Shown here piece after piece: positions 17,358 to 27,214 of a DNA stretch of 64,000 nt (position 1 is the stretch's first letter; each line of letters opens with the position of its first letter). The position numbers and the translations under genes are program-made. Where the stretch lies: the NCBI GenBank assembly GCA_016716905.1, contig JADJUS010000004.1:62001-126000 (forward strand), in the 5' to 3' direction. The notes under the pieces are model-generated. The model ran no database searches, was not told where the DNA came from, and saw only the letters and a list, made by a program, of their open reading frames with translations. This DNA is from Acidobacteriota bacterium. GTDB lineage: Bacteria > Acidobacteriota > Vicinamibacteria > Vicinamibacterales > SCN-69-37.

Positions 17358-17504
17358 CCGCCAAGTTCCGCGGCGTTGAGACCCACGCCGCGCTACGAAA
17401 TGCGCGTCCTCGTAGGGCGGCCTGAACCTCAAGGCCGCCAGGTTCCGCGGCCTGGGTCTCAAGGCCGCGGCCTTGCCCAAGTGCTAGACTGGCGCGGCTC
17501 TTTC

Positions 17505-20106
17505 ATGAAACTGGCGGCTGGCGACAAACTCGGCCCGTACAAAATCCTCGGACTACTGGGCGAAGGCGGCATGGGCGAGGTGTATCGTGCCCACGACGAC
17601 CGGCTGCGCCGCGACGTGGCGGTCAAGGTGTCCAACGCGGAGTTCACCGAGCGTTTCACTCAGGAGGCGCGGGCGATCGCATCGCTCAACCACACCAACA
17701 TCTGTCACCTCTATGACGTGGGCCCGAACTACCTGGTCATGGAGCTCGTGGAAGGCGAGACGCTCAAAGGCCCGCTCGCCTTCGACGATGCGCTGCCGAT
17801 CGTGCTGCAGCTGATCGACGGCATCGAGGCCGCGCACGAGAAGAACATCATCCATCGGGATCTGAAGCCCGCCAACATCAAGATCACGCCCGATGGCGTG
17901 GTGAAGATCCTCGACTTCGGTTTGGCGAAGGCTCTGGATGTGACGTCCTCGAGCGACACCAATCCGGAGAACTCGCCCACGCTGACAGCCGGCGCAACGG
18001 TCGTCGGCGCGATTCTGGGCACCGCGGCCTACATGTCTCCGGAGCAGGCGCGGGGCAAGACCGCCGATAGGCGCTCCGACATCTGGTCGTTCGGTGTGAT
18101 TCTTCACGAGATCCTCACCGGCACACGACCTTTCCAGGGCGAGTCCATCGTCGAGATTCTCGGCAGCGTCCTGAACAAGGACCCCGATCTGTCGAAGGCT
18201 CCGGCGCGGGCGCAGCGGCTGCTGCGATGGTGCCTGGAGCGGGATCGCAAGAATCGGTTGCAGGCGATTGGCGATGCGCGACGGTTGCTGACGGAGTTCG
18301 CGCCGGTAGACGCCGTGGCGTCCGCGGCAACACCCTCAAGCGGCCTGTTGAAGTGGGCGCCGTGGATCACCGCAGCCGCCGCGCTTGCGGTCGCGGCGCT
18401 CCTGTTCCTGCGTCCGGCGCCCGGGAACGACGGTGATGTGACGAGGTTTACCGTCACACCTCCGCCGGGTCATACATTGCCGAGTTCGTTTGACTCCGGA
18501 ACGATGGCGATCTCTCCCGACGGGCGTGCGATCGTGTTCGTCGCCCAGAGCGGCTCAGGCACGACGGCGCAGACCGCGTTGTGGGTGCGTGCCATCGATT
18601 CGTTCGCCTGGCGGAAACTGGACAACACCGAAGGTGCCAGACAACCCTTCTGGTCGCCGGACTTCAAGGCACATTGCCTTCTTCGCCTCGGTCGATAACG
18701 GCCGCAGACTCATGCGGATTCCCGCGAGTGGCGGGTGCCCCATTGTCATCTGTCCGGCCCTGACTCATCGGGAGGCGGGACATGGTTTCAGCCGGCAGGT
18801 GATCCCGAAGGCGTCATCCTGTTTGGCACGCCAGCGTTGGGCGGTGCCATCAATCGCGTATCGGCGAGTGGAAACGGCTTGCCAGAAGCGGTCACCCGGA
18901 GCGAGAAGGGCGAACGACACACGTTTCCACAGGTCCTTCCCGACGGCCTGCGGTTCCTGTTCCTGGAAGATGGCGGCGACCGGCCCGCAACGTATGTCCA
19001 GAAGTTCGGCGAAATCGAGCACCGGACCCTGCTGGCAGAGGGACCCAACCTGGCCACGTTCGCGCCGGACCATCTTCTGATACAGCGTGACGACGATACT
19101 GCTCGCACAGCCGTGGGATTGGGACCAGTTGAAATCGAAAGGGGAGCCGGTTCCTATCGCCGACGGCTTGCCCAACGCGCGTCGCGCGTTTTCCGTGTCC
19201 GCTGCCGCATTGGCGTATCGCACGGACATCGCGGGTGCTGTTCATCAGTACCGCTGGTTCAGACGCGACGGGACTCCCGAGGGCGCAGCCCTCACGCTGC
19301 CCGAGGGCCAGTGGGGCGACGTCGATCTCTCTCCGGACAATATGCGGGCGGTGGTCGCGCGAACGACGGGTGTCGACGCCGGCGATCTCTACCTGGTGGA
19401 ATTCCCGTCCGGTGTCGTGTCTCGGCTGACCTCGGACGGCCGGTTGAAGTCTCGACTGGCCTGGTCTCCCGATTCGCGACGGATCGTTTTTGCGACAAGA
19501 GGCTCACGCGAGATCCACCAGATAGTGGTCGGCTCCGGCAAACCAACGCTGGTCCATACCGCTGCCGAGCCCGTGGGACACCTGGCGTGGCTCAAGGACG
19601 GCATCCTGATTAGTGGTCGCGCCAAGCTGATGCTGCTCCCCACGCCCGAAGAGAACGTGACCACGCCCGTGACGGCGCAGCCGCGCGTGTTGACCGACCA
19701 GCGGGGCGGGCCACATCGGGTCTCTCCAGACGGCAAGTGGGTGGCCTACGTCACGCAGGTCGAAGGCGTGTGGGAACTGTGGGTCGCCGCCTTTCCATCG
19801 TTCACCGACCAACGCAAGATCACGAGCGACGCCGTCGGGCCGCGCTGGCGTGGCGACAGCAGGGAACTGATCTTTGTGCGTGGAGACCGCGGCCTGATGT
19901 CCGTTGACGTCAAACCCGGCTCGTCTTTCGAATTCACTTCTCCCAAGCCCCTGTTGAACCCAGACGACGCGCAGATCAACGGCCCTTCGAACTACGCCGT
20001 GACGAGCGACGGCCGGCGCTTCCTGATGCGGGTGAGCGCACCGGCCCCTGCCGCGGGTGAGCAGATCTACGTGGTGCTCAACTGGCCGAAGTTGCTCGTG
20101 AAGTAA
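17505..20106 (+). pseudogene. Ser/Thr protein kinase with TolB/WD40-like propeller, three frameshifts
   Basis: The kinase half is intact: glycine loop LGEGGMGEVYRA, Lys in DVAVKV, catalytic HRDLKPANI, DFG in LDFGLAKAL, SPEQARGK, then one membrane helix (PWITAAAALAVAALLFL). The C-terminal half is a beta-propeller typical of acidobacterial Pkn fusions. The frame changes near 18665 (extra base), 18772 (missing base) and 19090 (extra base); each side aligns with the expected propeller order (PFWSPD, IAFFASVDNG, GGTWF, LLAQPWDWDQL). Either a decayed gene or one with sequencing indels. TAGACT at 17485-17490 could be its -10. The end (KLLVK-stop) lies in a 42-bp direct repeat. Confidence 0.85.
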
Positions 20107-20129
20107 ACACGCCCGTCAACTCGAACCGC
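20088..20129 (+). repeat. 42-bp direct repeat, left copy
   Basis: Identical to 21339-21380. It covers the last codons and stop of the kinase-propeller gene. The pair brackets the FG-GAP gene. Confidence 0.92.
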
Positions 20130-21258
20130 GAGTTGCTCCGAAGTACAACATGTTCCGCGCGTCCGATCGCGCCATCGCGATGTCGAGCAGGCCGTCCTCG
20201 TCGAGGTCGCCGACCGCGAATCCGTACGCAGTGCCTTCGGCATCGCCGAAGGGAACGGCTGTGAAGGCGCGCGGTCCGTCGTTGAAGTAGACGACCGGGC
20301 GTGACTCTACGTACCCGACGATGACGTCCGGCCGCCCGTTGCGATCGAGGTCGGCAATGGCGATGGCGTAGGGCCGGATGTCGCGGGGGCCGAGCGGTTC
20401 GGCAGCCGCGTAGGTGCCGTCGGCGAGGCCGCGGTAGATGGCGGGGCCCGCGCCTTCGTCGATCACCGCGAGGTCGATCAGGCCATCCCCGTCCAGATCC
20501 ACTGGTTCGGCACTCCGAATCGTGGCGTTCGCCGGCCCGAACGGCCGACGACTTGCGAAGCGGCCTTTTCCGTCGTTCAGATACACGTAGCTCTGCCCAT
20601 TGTCCCGATGCGGGACGACCAGGTCCGGCGCGCCGTCGCGGTTCACATCAGCGGCCTTGATGGTGGTGGCGGAGCCCTCGGTCACGGCGGCGCAGTCGGC
20701 CGCGAACCGCCCGCCGCGTTCGCCGAAGCAGATGAAGCTCGGGCCGGAGCTATTGCCGTACCGGTTCGCCAGCACGACGTCCGGCAGGCCATCTCGGTTG
20801 AAGTCGGCGACGCTCACGTGCCGCGTGCTCCAGTTGCCCTGCCCGAACGTCGAGCCCTGCGTGAATCGCCCGCGGCCGTCGTTCAGATGAACCACTTTCG
20901 GATCGGGTGTGTCGTTGCTCACCACCACGTCGAGGTCGCCGTCGCCGTCCATGTCCACCAGCAAGCCCGAATACGAACGGTCGGGCCGGCTGCCGAGCGT
21001 GTAGGCGGGCGCGAATCCGCCCCGGCCGTCGCCAGGCAGCACGATGTCGTCGAGCGGCCAGTGACGGCCTTTGACCAGCACGAGGTCGAGGTGGCCGTCG
21101 GCGTTGAGGTCGCCAATCGAGACGTTCGCCGATGTCGCGCCTTCAGCCTCGAGCGCGAGGCGGCGGGCGAAGCTCCTGGAGCCTGGCTGCTGGATGGCCA
21201 AGGCCCACGATCCGGCGGCCAGGAGCAGCGCAGTCACGGAGGTCACGGTCACACGCAT
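20116..21258 (-). CDS. Secreted FG-GAP/VCBS-repeat protein
   Basis: 380 aa from ATG 21258, chosen because GGAGAG lies 6 nt upstream and the signal peptide starts there. The body is a run of repeats with Ca-binding-like signatures (DLNADGHLDLVLV, DMDGDGDLDVVV, DFNRDGLPDVVL, DVNRDGAPDLVV, DLDGDGLIDLAV, DLDRNGRPDVIV, DLDEDGLLDIAM), about seven blades of an integrin-alpha-like propeller. Likely exported; ligand unknown. The whole gene lies in a 1.2-kb segment between perfect 42-bp direct repeats. Confidence 0.88.
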   Translation of the reverse strand: MRVTVTSVTALLLAAGSWALAIQQPGSRSFARRLALEAEGATSANVSIGDLNADGHLDLVLVKGRHWPLDDIVLPGDGRGGFAPAYTLGSRPDRSYSGLLVDMDGDGDLDVVVSNDTPDPKVVHLNDGRGRFTQGSTFGQGNWSTRHVSVADFNRDGLPDVVLANRYGNSSGPSFICFGERGGRFAADCAAVTEGSATTIKAADVNRDGAPDLVVPHRDNGQSYVYLNDGKGRFASRRPFGPANATIRSAEPVDLDGDGLIDLAVIDEGAGPAIYRGLADGTYAAAEPLGPRDIRPYAIAIADLDRNGRPDVIVGYVESRPVVYFNDGPRAFTAVPFGDAEGTAYGFAVGDLDEDGLLDIAMARSDARNMLYFGATRGSS

Positions 21259-21328
21259 CAGCTCTCTCCTGACACCGGGCCGAGCAGGTCTCATTGGTTG
21301 CCGGCCATGTCCCGGAAGATGATAGCCG

Positions 21329-22159
21329 TCAACTGACAGAAGTTGCTCGTGAAGTAAACACGCCCGTCAACTCGAACCGCCTCAGCAGGTGTTCTCCGGG
21401 TGGGCAGCCGGCGAGGTCTCGAAAGTCGCGGATGAAGTGTGCCTGATCGGCGTAGCCGCACGTGACGGCCGTGCGTGTGCCAGGAGACGCAGACTCGCAC
21501 TCTTCGAGCACTCGCAGCGCGTGCTGGAATCGAGTGATGCGCGCCAGGCGCTTGGGCGTCACGCCGACCGTCCTCAGGAACGTCCGCTCCAGCTGCCGCC
21601 GGGTCACCGAGACTCGGGCCGCCACAACGTCGATCGGCATGAGGCCCTGCGTGCCGGCAATCAGTTCCACGGCCGCCCGGACGCGCGCGTCAATACGATC
21701 GACGGCGAGCCATCGGGGCAGCATCTGTTGTACGAGCGCGACGGCCTCTGTCAGGTCCACTGTCGCGGCACGAACGTCATCGAGCGCGCGCTTGAGTGCC
21801 GGCGCGATCTCGTCGACGCCAATCGTGAGCCCAGCGAGTGCCTGTTGGGGCGTGTCAATGAGCGCCGCCGCGCCGTACGGATGGAAGCGTACGCCAAGGA
21901 CGCCAATCACACCGGTCGGCCTCAGCAACAACTGTGACGTGAGCTGACCGGCGAAGATGACCTCCGGCTGCCGCTCAATACACCCATCCGCATGGACCCG
22001 CTCGAAGGCGTCGCCGAAATGCAGGATCAGTTCAGGCCGGCCGTCTGGAAGTATTGGTTGCGTGTCGGCGCCGAGCCGTGACGCGTCGCCGGAAAGGGTC
22101 CAGAGGCAAGCCACGATGCCGGCCAGGTCCGGATGCGGCGGAAATTCCGCGTACTGCAT
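21329..22159 (-). CDS. AraC-family transcriptional regulator
   Basis: 276 aa. N-terminal ligand-type domain with PILPDGRPELILHFG, typical of DUF6597-like AraC regulators. The C-terminal HTH pair spans about 170-260, with VSVTRRQLERTFLRTVGVTPKRLARITRFQ and CGYADQAHFIRDFRDLAGCPP. The last dozen residues (ELTGVFTSRATSVS) are encoded by the right copy of the 42-bp repeat, so the true C-terminus may have been altered by that event. Target genes are not evident. Confidence 0.88.
   Translation of the reverse strand: MQYAEFPPHPDLAGIVACLWTLSGDASRLGADTQPILPDGRPELILHFGDAFERVHADGCIERQPEVIFAGQLTSQLLLRPTGVIGVLGVRFHPYGAAALIDTPQQALAGLTIGVDEIAPALKRALDDVRAATVDLTEAVALVQQMLPRWLAVDRIDARVRAAVELIAGTQGLMPIDVVAARVSVTRRQLERTFLRTVGVTPKRLARITRFQHALRVLEECESASPGTRTAVTCGYADQAHFIRDFRDLAGCPPGEHLLRRFELTGVFTSRATSVS
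21339..21380 (+). repeat. 42-bp direct repeat, right copy
   Basis: Perfect copy of 20088-20129. It falls inside the 3' end of the AraC gene, which would originally have been convergent with the kinase gene. Confidence 0.92.
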
Positions 22160-22208
22160 GTAGGCAGAGAGCCTGACACAGGCGCCTGCGTCGGCTCAAG
22201 CTGGGGAT

Positions 22209-22232
22209 CTCGGGCTGTTCCTCAAGCCCGAG
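22209..22232. repeat. 24-nt hairpin repeat, copy 2
   Basis: Same 24 nt as 14767-14790 (8-bp stem, 8-nt loop), located 8 nt past the 3' end of the following minus-strand gene. Confidence 0.75.
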
Positions 22233-22240
22233 GGGCACCG

Positions 22241-23197
22241 CTACTTCTTCCGATTGAACGCGAATACCGTGGGCTTGGACGTGCCGCCGGCGCTGATCAT
22301 CGCATCCATGCCGCCGTCCGGGCGCTTCACGTATCGGATCATCTTCGGGAAGTTGTGCGCGGGATTCTCAAACGTCGCGCTGTCGGCGTCGAGTTTCGTC
22401 AGCGTGAAGTCGGTCGCCGTCCCGGCATTCGGCATGGCCGTGTAGACAAGCGTGCCTTCGCGTTCAGAGATGCACAGGAACTCAAACTCGGTCATCACGT
22501 CGCCGCGAAGGGTCCGGCTCGTGGCGATCATGCCGCCGCCGGCCCCGGTGGACCAACGCTCTTCGATGCTGCCCGTGGCGGTGGCGCTCATCCAGTCGCC
22601 CGCGATCCACGCGACGTCCGCGATTCTGGCCGGAGCCACTGGCGGCGCCTTCGTCGCAGAGGGCGGATCTTCGGGGAGCACCTCAGTGGATCGCTGATAC
22701 ACGGTGCCGACCGGCTTGGGCTGGCCTGTCGCCGTATCTCGTATGCTCGCTTCGATCACGATCGTGTCGGCAGACACGGACCGGAAACGATAGACAACCG
22801 GCGCCGTGGGGCGCCTTGGCGTGGTGGCTCCCGGCGCCAGGGTCCCGGTGATCGAGTACTTCAGGGCATCACCGTCCCAAGCCATCGAAATCAACTGCCC
22901 CGACTGGCCCCTGCACGGCCGGCTGGGATCAAGCACGGTGGTTTCCGTACCGTCGAGCGGAAGCACAACCGTGAGCGCTGTCGCACGCCCACGAACGGGC
23001 CGGACGAGCGCCACGTTCCTGCCTTCTTGTCGGAGCGCGAACCGGTCGCCAAACACGGCGCTTGGGGCGGCCTCGATGGTCGGTGGCGTGTTCTTGGTCG
23101 CCACCCACGTGCCGCTGAAGTTGGGCTGCTGCTCCACGAAAACGGTGGCAGCGCTGGCAGAGAACACGATGCCGAAGAGGACGATGGCTTTACGCAT
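22241..23197 (-). CDS. Secreted protein with DUF6265-like C-terminal domain
   Basis: 318 aa from ATG 23197, which starts a signal peptide. The N-terminal half begins QQPNFSGTWVATKN, a common secreted acidobacterial beta-domain. The C-terminal half has DVAWIAGDWMS, EERWSTGAGGGMIATSRT and FENPAHNFPKMIRY, matching DUF6265, a lipocalin-like fold of unknown function. No catalytic residues evident. Confidence 0.75.
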   Translation of the reverse strand: MRKAIVLFGIVFSASAATVFVEQQPNFSGTWVATKNTPPTIEAAPSAVFGDRFALRQEGRNVALVRPVRGRATALTVVLPLDGTETTVLDPSRPCRGQSGQLISMAWDGDALKYSITGTLAPGATTPRRPTAPVVYRFRSVSADTIVIEASIRDTATGQPKPVGTVYQRSTEVLPEDPPSATKAPPVAPARIADVAWIAGDWMSATATGSIEERWSTGAGGGMIATSRTLRGDVMTEFEFLCISEREGTLVYTAMPNAGTATDFTLTKLDADSATFENPAHNFPKMIRYVKRPDGGMDAMISAGGTSKPTVFAFNRKK

Positions 23198-23301
23198 AGA
23201 TTCGTCACTGTAACCCCCGGGTCGTCGACCCGTCTTGAAGGAATGCGACGTTCTTACGCTTTTTGTTCGCTTTGCGCTCCGGTCGGCGCTAGGCTTGGGG
23301 C

Positions 23302-24360
23302 GTGCCGAACAATCCAGCCGTGAAGGGTCGAGGGGCACCGGCCAATCCCTCCGGCCGCTTTGAACGGCTGGCCTTTGTGCAGGAGCCGGGCGACGAGCCC
23401 GATGACACCAGGGCCGCGCGGCCCACAGAGCTGTTCAGGGACACGTCAAAGAGCATCCTGGCCTTCAACGACAGTCCGGACGTGCCGATGGACGCGTCCG
23501 TGAATCCGTACCGCGGCTGCGAGCACGGATGCATCTATTGCTACGCGCGCCCGTACCACGAATATCTCGGTCTGTCCGCCGGTGCCGATTTCGAAAGCAA
23601 GATCTTCGTCAAGGAAAATGCCGCCGCGCTGCTGCGCGAAGCGCTCGCCGCGAAATCCTGGACGCCCCAGGTGATTGGACTGAGCGGCGTCACCGACCCG
23701 TATCAGCCCGTGGAGCGCAAACTGCGGGTCACACGCGCGTGCTTGGAGGTGCTCGAGGCGTGCCGCAACCCGGTGGCCGTCATTACCAAGAACCATCTCG
23801 TGACACGCGACATCGACCTGCTGGCGTCACTGGCGCAACACCAGGCCGCGCAGGTGTTTCTTTCAATCACCACACTCGATGATGACCTCGCGCGCGTCAT
23901 GGAGCCGCGGGCATCGCGTCCGGCGCTGCGACTGGAAGCCGTGCGGAAGCTGCGCGAGGCTGGCATACCCGTGGGCGTGATGGTGGCGCCCATCATTCCG
24001 GCGCTCACCGACCATGAAGTGCCCGCCATCCTCGAAGCTGCGGCCCAGGCGGGCGCCATGATGGCGGGCTGCACCGTTGTGCGACTGCCGCACGGCGTCA
24101 AAGATCTGTTCGAGGCGTGGCTTGAGGCGCATGCGCCGCTTCGCAAAGAGAAGGTGCTCAACCGGCTTCGCGCCATGCGCGACGGCAAGCTCAACGATCC
24201 GAAGTTTGGCAGCCGCATGGTTGGCCAGGGCCCATTCGCTGAGTCCATCCACCAGGTGTTCGACCTCCATCGGCGCAAACTGGGGCTGACGCAGAGGCTC
24301 ACGCTCTCCACACAAGCCTTTCGGCGCCCTGGCGGGAGCCAGATGCGTCTGTTTGGCTGA
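23302..24360 (+). CDS. PA0069/Rv2578c-type radical SAM protein (SplB-like)
   Basis: 352 aa. The radical SAM cluster motif CEHGCIYC gives Cys73, Cys77 and Cys80. The context MDASVNPYRGCEHGCIYCYAR and GVTDPYQPVERKLRVTR is characteristic of the PA0069 family, distant relatives of spore photoproduct lyase. Substrate unknown; a DNA-repair role is suggested only by that kinship. Divergent from the DUF6265 gene (104-nt gap). Confidence 0.9.
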   Translation: MPNNPAVKGRGAPANPSGRFERLAFVQEPGDEPDDTRAARPTELFRDTSKSILAFNDSPDVPMDASVNPYRGCEHGCIYCYARPYHEYLGLSAGADFESKIFVKENAAALLREALAAKSWTPQVIGLSGVTDPYQPVERKLRVTRACLEVLEACRNPVAVITKNHLVTRDIDLLASLAQHQAAQVFLSITTLDDDLARVMEPRASRPALRLEAVRKLREAGIPVGVMVAPIIPALTDHEVPAILEAAAQAGAMMAGCTVVRLPHGVKDLFEAWLEAHAPLRKEKVLNRLRAMRDGKLNDPKFGSRMVGQGPFAESIHQVFDLHRRKLGLTQRLTLSTQAFRRPGGSQMRLFG

Positions 24361-24424
24361 CTCCGACGGTACAGCGTCCGGCTCGTTCGAGCCTGTAGGA
24401 TCACCCTGGAAGCATGGCAGTCCT

Positions 24425-25159
24425 GTGAGACTAAAAACGCTCGTGGCCCTCGCCTGTGTGACCGTCCTCGCGGCCGGGTGTGGAGATCCGTACGAGGGCG
24501 CCAGCGCTCTGCAGGCCCAGAAGGCGCAGCTGGAGCGTGAACTCGAAGGATTGCGCGAGTCAGCGGCGCTCATCAGCCGGGGCGAGAGCCTCATTCCCGC
24601 CTCCGATGTTGTGGTGGCGATTCAAGAAGCGCTCATCCAGGGGTTGATCGCGCGGCGTCTTCCGATCGATATCGAGGCGGCGCCATACAGGATGGCGCTC
24701 ACCGCGGTGGACGTGGGTTTTAATGGCGCGCCCACTGTGCAACTGCGCGGCATGGTGAGCCGGGACGGACTGCCGGGCATTACCGTCGCCGTGAAACTCA
24801 TCGGGGCGTTGAGCCGCATCGACGTGGATACCACGACGTTCACGTTGAGAGCCCAGATATCCGCCGACCATCTGGAAATTGAGTCCACGGCCGGCGTCGG
24901 GTCGCTGTTCAGCGGATCGTCGCTGGATGACGTGGCCGAGCTGCTGCGGCTTGAACTCGTGGAGCAGCTGCCGGTCGTCGAGATTCCGGTGCGCATACAG
25001 GAAGACATCCTCATTCCTGCCGTCACAGACGGTCCGGTGCAGATCGCCAGCGTCCGATTTCCCGTGAAGGCGTCGGTCTCACGCGTGTTTGCGGCGAACG
25101 GCCGCTTGTGGATTGGCCTGCACGTCGAGGTGGCTCAGGCCGGCAAGGGGGCACCGTGA
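24425..25159 (+). CDS. Lipoprotein, paralogous to the next gene
   Basis: 244 aa from GTG 24425, which starts a signal peptide with lipobox LAAGC. A helix follows (QAQKAQLERELEGLRES). The rest is a beta-rich domain ending FPVKASVSRVFAANGRLWIGLHVEV. The same design (helix, beta domain, -LWLG- strand) occurs in the following gene. Possibly an outer-membrane-associated lipid-binding fold; not identified. Confidence 0.75.
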   Translation: MRLKTLVALACVTVLAAGCGDPYEGASALQAQKAQLERELEGLRESAALISRGESLIPASDVVVAIQEALIQGLIARRLPIDIEAAPYRMALTAVDVGFNGAPTVQLRGMVSRDGLPGITVAVKLIGALSRIDVDTTTFTLRAQISADHLEIESTAGVGSLFSGSSLDDVAELLRLELVEQLPVVEIPVRIQEDILIPAVTDGPVQIASVRFPVKASVSRVFAANGRLWIGLHVEVAQAGKGAP

Positions 25160-26200
25160 CCCGCCGGCACGTCACCGTACTCGTGGCGACTTCGGCCGTG
25201 GTCGCGACGTTGATGACATCGTGGCTGATGGTCGGCCGGTCACGTGCGGGGCGGCGAACCATTGCGAAGCTCCAGGCCGACCTGGTGACGCTCACGGCCG
25301 AGCGCGATCGACTTCGGGCCGGGGTTGTGGGCGCGGTGCACCTCGATGGCCGCCTGACAGGCGGCCCGGACAAACCGCTGCGTATCGGCATCCCCACCAC
25401 GCTGGCGCGAGCGGTGGTGTCAACGCTCGCCGCTGGCGTGACCGATCAGGTGTCGCTCACGCTGGCCAATCTCCGCGTTCGGAGGCAAGGTGAAATCCGT
25501 AGGGTGGTGTCGCTCGGCGACTTCGACCTCACGCTTCGCGTCAAACAGGTCAACGTCAAGCTGGGCGCCGGCACCCCGGACCTCCAATTCGGCGGCAACC
25601 AGATGCGCATGGCGATGCCGGTGCGCGTGGAATCGGGCACGGGCACGGCCGAGATCGATTTCCTCTGGCACGCGCGAGGCATCAGCAACGCCGTGTGTGG
25701 CGACATGACCATGCTCGAGGTCGTCACCGGCACCGTGACTCCGGCCGTCTACCGCCTCGCCGGCACCTTGCAGCTTTCCACCACAGACGACGCGATCATT
25801 GTGACCCCGCGCATGCCGGCGCTCCGCATTCGGGTGCGGGTGGTGCCATCAAAAGCCTCGTGGGACCTCGTGCAGAAAGCACTCGACGCAAAAAAAGGCT
25901 TGTGCGGATTTGTGATCGACCGCGTGAATATTCCCGAGGGACTTGAAGGCATGCTGGCCCGAGGTTTCAGTGTGCGTCTGCCGATCGAGAAGGTGCGACC
26001 CATGGCCCTGCCGATCGGGTTTGCCCAGACCGTGATGGTGCGCGGCACACCGGTGCAGATCGGGGTCAAGGCCGGCGGCCTCGCTGATCACGAGCGACAT
26101 GATCTGGCTTGGGGCCGACGTCACCCTCGTCACTCTGCCGCTCCCGCTTCCCGTACCGGCCCCAACGCCGGCGGGTGGGCCCAGGGGCAGCGGGACGTAA
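25156..26200 (+). CDS. Membrane-anchored paralogue of the upstream lipoprotein (C-terminal frameshift)
   Basis: GTG start overlaps the upstream stop by 4 nt. One membrane helix near the N-terminus, a coiled segment (KLQADLVTLTAERDRL), then a beta domain. The open frame continues to 26244 with an Arg/His-rich tail of no conserved character. One base out of frame from about 26085, the sequence reads ITSDMIWLGADVTLVTL and stops at 26200, matching the ending of the upstream paralogue. An extra base near 26085 is therefore likely. Function unknown. Confidence 0.7.
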
Positions 26201-26240
26201 CCCGGCGCCGATCCGGCCCGGGTTGTGCGATGCTGACGAC

Positions 26241-27040
26241 ATGAATCGGCGATTTATTGTGAGCAGTGTTGCCGTGGTGGCGATCAGCGTCGCGACGTTT
26301 GTGGCGGTCCGTGGCGTCAGCCCGGAGCCGGGCGCCCAACGTCGCAACGCACCGGTTCAGTCCTTCACCGTCGTCAACTCGTTCCCGCATGATCCGGGCG
26401 CGTTTACGCAGGGACTGGTCTACGCCGACGGGGAGTTTCTTGAAAGCACCGGGCTGTTCGGCGAGTCATCTCTGCGCCGGGTGGAGATTGCCACGGGCAA
26501 GGTCCTGCAGCGCAAGGCGATCGATGCGAAGTACTTCGCTGAAGGGCTGGCCCTGGTGGGTGATGCGCTCGTGCAGCTCACCTGGCAGAGCAAGATCGGG
26601 TTTGTGTACGACCGCAAGACGTTTACGCAGCGCCGGACGTTTCAGTACCAGACGGAAGGATGGGGGATCGCCTACGACGTAAAGGGCGGCCTTGTGATGA
26701 GCGATGGATCCGACCGGCTCACATTCCTCGATCCAAAACGTACGCCGTCACCCGCACCATCCGCGTGACGGACGCGGGTCGCCCCGTGCCGCAACTCAAT
26801 GAGCTGGAGTGGATTGAGGGCGAGATCTGGGCGAACGTCTGGCAGACCGATCGAGTGGCCCGCATCGCGCCGGCCACAGGTGCGGTCAACGCATGGGTGG
26901 ACTTCTCGACGCTGTGGCCCCAGGTCCGCCGCACGCCACCTGCCGACGTCCTCAACGGCATTGCCTACGACGCCGCAGGCAAACGCATCTTCGTGACCGG
27001 CAAGAAGTGGCCGAGGGTGTACGAGGTCAAGGTCCAGTAG
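26241..27040 (+). CDS. Glutaminyl-peptide cyclotransferase, plant/bacterial type (one frameshift)
   Basis: Secreted enzyme forming N-terminal pyroglutamate, five-bladed propeller family. The N-terminal signal is followed by VVNSFPHDPGAFTQGLVY, EGLALVGDALVQLTWQ, LVMSDGSDRLTFLDPK; the matching second part (VTDAGRPVPQLNELEWIEGEIWANVWQTDRVARI ending YEVKVQ) is one base out of frame. The break lies at an A run near 26737: one more A would give LDPKTYAVTRT. Restored length about 266 aa, the usual size. Not obviously in an operon. Confidence 0.88.
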
Positions 27041-27161
27041 TCCAGGGTCCAGGGTCCTGGGTCCAGAGTCCAGGGCTTGCCCCGCCGTAGCCTTGGCGGA
27101 GGCGGGTCCAGGGTCCAGAGTCCAGGGCTTGCCTCGCCGTAGCCTTGGCGGAGGCGGGTCC
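27041..27161 (+). repeat. Two tandem units of GTCCAGG array plus CTTGCC-core repeat
   Basis: Begins at the first base after the cyclotransferase stop. Two units of 7-mer array followed by GCTTGCCYCGCCGTAGCC and TTGGCGGAGGCGGGTC. The same core occurs inverted near 29.70, 30.43 and 49.76 kb. Confidence 0.85.
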
Positions 27162-27214
27162 CGAGGTCCTGAGAGGTTGGGGCTGTTCGTGCGTTATTGG
27201 GTGTAGTGGCGCGA

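Noticed and set aside
20088..21380. Insertion sequence
   Set aside because: There are 42-bp direct repeats but no transposase or terminal inverted repeats; the only gene is an FG-GAP protein.
27041..27161. Possible CRISPR-like array
   Set aside because: The units are 7-bp words and one duplicated core, with no regular spacers and no cas genes.
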